A stretch of DNA of 12,456 nt. It comes from an uncultured Collinsella sp. Lineage in GTDB: Bacteria; Actinomycetota; Coriobacteriia; Coriobacteriales; Coriobacteriaceae. Below, in pieces: positions 10,746 through 12,456 of this stretch. Below the pieces are notes generated by a model. That model was given only the letters and a program-made list of their open reading frames with translations. It searched no databases and was not told where the DNA came from. Position 1 is the first letter of the stretch; each line of letters starts with the position of its first letter. The DNA is taken from the NCBI GenBank assembly GCA_902475475.1, contig CABRZY010000039.1:1-12456 (forward strand), given 5' to 3'. Both the position numbers and the translations under genes were made by a program.

Positions 10746-12449
10746 ATGAGCAATCCCTCGAACCGCGCCTCGATGCGCGGGCAACTCACGCTGCGCGGCG
10801 TCGTCATCGGCGTCCTTGGCTGCGTGATTATCACGGCAAGCTCGGCCTACACTGCCCTCAAGATGGGCGCACTCCCCTGGCCGATCATCTTCGCTGCCGT
10901 CATCTCGCTGTTCTTCCTGAAGCTCATGGGCAACGCCAGCCTCAACGAGGCAAACGTCACCCACACCATCATGTCCGCAGGCGCCATGGTCGCCGGCGGT
11001 CTGGCGTTTACCATCCCGGGCGCCTGGATGCTGGGCTATGCCGACCAGATCAGCTGGCTCGACATGTTTATCGTGGCACTCGCCGGCACCATCCTGGGCC
11101 TGCTGGCCACGGCGCTCATCCACCGTCACTTTATCGTGGACGCCGCGCTTGAGTTCCCCACCGGCAACGCCGCAGCTCAGACCCTGCGCGCCACCGAGGC
11201 CGGCGGCAAGACCGGCAAGCAGCTCTTTGGCTCCATGGCCATCGCGGGCATCTACAGCGTGCTTCGCGACGCCCTGGGCATTGTGCCCAGCATGCTGTGC
11301 ACGCTCAACATCCCCGGCGTGACCTTTGCCATCTACAACTCGCCCATGCTGCTCTCCGTCGGCTTCCTCGTGGGCTTCGCCCCGGTCGCTTTCTGGTTTG
11401 CCGGCGCGCTGCTGGGCAATTTTGGCATCATCGTCGGCGGCACCGCTGCCGGTCTGTTTGACGTTATGACCGCACAGGGCATCGTCAAGTCCCTGGGTAT
11501 GGGCCTCATGATGGGCTTTGGCGTCGCCGTCGTCCTCAAGGACATCCTGCCGCAGGTCGCCGGTATCGTCCGCGGCCTCGCCGCCGACAGCTCCACCGAC
11601 ACCGACGAGCAGTCGCTCATCTCGGGCTCCCTTAAGCTCGACGCCGGCATCATCGGCCTGGGCGCCGCCGCCATCGCCGTGATCGTCGCCATCGCGCTCG
11701 ACCTTGGTCCCGTTCCAGCCGTCATCGTCACGCTGTTCACCTTTGTCACCACCATCATGAGTGCGCAGAGCTGCGGGCAGACGGGTATCGACCCCATGGA
11801 GATCTTCGGCCTCATCGTCATGCTCATCGTGGCAGCCTTCGCGCAGCTCGCTCAGGTCAAGCTGTTCTTTATCGCCGGCATCGTGGCCGTAGCGTGCGGC
11901 CTTGCGGGCGACGTCATGAACGACTTTAAGGCCGGCGCCGTGCTGGGCACCAACCCGCGTGCACAGTGGGTCGGCCAGGCCATCGGCGGCATCGTGGGCG
12001 CCCTGGTCGCCGCAGCTGTCATGGTCGCGCTCGTCACCGCCTATGGTCCGGACGCCTTCGGCCCCGACAAGAGCTTTGTGGCCGCACAGGCAAGCGTGGT
12101 CGCCACCATGGTCTCGGGCATCCCGAGCGTGCCGTGGTTCGCAGGTGGCTTTATCGCCGGCATCGTCATGTACTGGCTCGGCATTCCGGCCATGATGATC
12201 GGCCTGGGCGTGTACCTGCCGTTCTACATGTCACTCACGGCATTCCTGGGCTCCTGCGTCAAGCTCGCCTACGACAAGTGGTCCGCCCACCGCGACGCCA
12301 CCGCTGGTCTTTCTGACGAGGAGAGGGCTGCCAAGGACGCCGCCTTCCAAGAGCAGGGCCTGGTTGTCGCCAGCGGCCTGCTCGGCGGCGAGTCCATCGT
12401 CGGCGTTATCCTGGCGTTTGTCTCCGTGGGCTTGAGCCTGCTGGGCTAA
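10746..12449 (+). CDS. OPT family oligopeptide transporter
   Basis: 567-residue polytopic membrane protein of the OPT (oligopeptide transporter) family, expected to import small peptides or related compounds with protons; the substrate cannot be read from the sequence. About 14 hydrophobic segments are spread over the length. Family features are near the N-terminus: SSAYTALKMGALPWP (32-46), NEANVTHTIMSAGAM (67-81) and GGLAFTIPG (84-92). A polar loop at about 277-291 (AADSSTDTDEQSL) separates two halves. The ATG at 10746 has AAGGAG 6 nt upstream, and the TAA is at 12447-12449, so the gene is complete. It is the only plus-strand gene and is divergent from coaX. It is somewhat shorter than many bacterial OPT proteins (about 620-680), but both ends look intact. 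Confidence 0.92.
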   Translation: MSNPSNRASMRGQLTLRGVVIGVLGCVIITASSAYTALKMGALPWPIIFAAVISLFFLKLMGNASLNEANVTHTIMSAGAMVAGGLAFTIPGAWMLGYADQISWLDMFIVALAGTILGLLATALIHRHFIVDAALEFPTGNAAAQTLRATEAGGKTGKQLFGSMAIAGIYSVLRDALGIVPSMLCTLNIPGVTFAIYNSPMLLSVGFLVGFAPVAFWFAGALLGNFGIIVGGTAAGLFDVMTAQGIVKSLGMGLMMGFGVAVVLKDILPQVAGIVRGLAADSSTDTDEQSLISGSLKLDAGIIGLGAAAIAVIVAIALDLGPVPAVIVTLFTFVTTIMSAQSCGQTGIDPMEIFGLIVMLIVAAFAQLAQVKLFFIAGIVAVACGLAGDVMNDFKAGAVLGTNPRAQWVGQAIGGIVGALVAAAVMVALVTAYGPDAFGPDKSFVAAQASVVATMVSGIPSVPWFAGGFIAGIVMYWLGIPAMMIGLGVYLPFYMSLTAFLGSCVKLAYDKWSAHRDATAGLSDEERAAKDAAFQEQGLVVASGLLGGESIVGVILAFVSVGLSLLG

Positions 12450-12456
12450 GTCGAGC

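Overview
The window looks like a stretch of core chromosome from a high-GC Gram-positive gut bacterium, most likely a Coriobacteriia member and probably Collinsella or a close relative. This rests on gene content (an AmaP/DUF2273/Asp23 cell-envelope stress cluster, YitT, YebC, a DUF6020-like membrane protein, Lgt, a stand-alone NifU C-terminal domain, ComEB-type dCMP deaminase, type III pantothenate kinase), on GC-rich codon use, and on clear AGGAGG-type ribosome binding sites. The genus is inferred, not proven. There is no transposase, phage gene, CRISPR array, tRNA or rRNA.

Layout: eleven genes lie on the minus strand and one on the plus strand. From the left, all minus: a zinc-ribbon membrane protein with a Pro/Glu/Ala tail (103-1386); a YitT-family membrane protein (1536-2558); then a three-gene operon read amaP (4254-3709), DUF2273 protein (3716-3339), Asp23 (3294-2767). 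Next come yebC (4421-5227), a large DUF6020-like polytopic protein (5393-7576), lgt (7712-8533), a NifU-domain Fe-S protein (8643-8921), a dCMP deaminase (9093-9617) and coaX (9702-10553). A divergent intergenic region follows, then an OPT-family transporter on plus (10746-12449).

How the genes fit together: the AmaP/DUF2273/Asp23 cluster is a recognised envelope-associated module in which AmaP and the small DUF2273 protein are membrane proteins and Asp23 is a soluble partner that docks to AmaP. Lgt lipidates prolipoproteins. YebC is a translation or regulatory factor. The NifU domain serves Fe-S assembly, ComEB makes dUMP and CoaX starts CoA synthesis. These are mostly housekeeping roles and only the Asp23 cluster is an obvious functional unit.

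The least ordinary content is between the genes. A 55-bp palindromic element occurs twice in opposite orientation (2714-2768 and 7598-7652, 50/55 identical). Related GGGGAC/GGGAC hairpins sit at or just after the stop codons of four minus-strand genes. They look like a dispersed REP-like family without a local transposase. Other regulatory candidates are a yebC terminator whose tail contains a perfect TATAAT, an operator-like dyad between the coaX and OPT promoters, and a structured OPT leader. All gene-free stretches are under about 210 bp, and all are covered in the entries.
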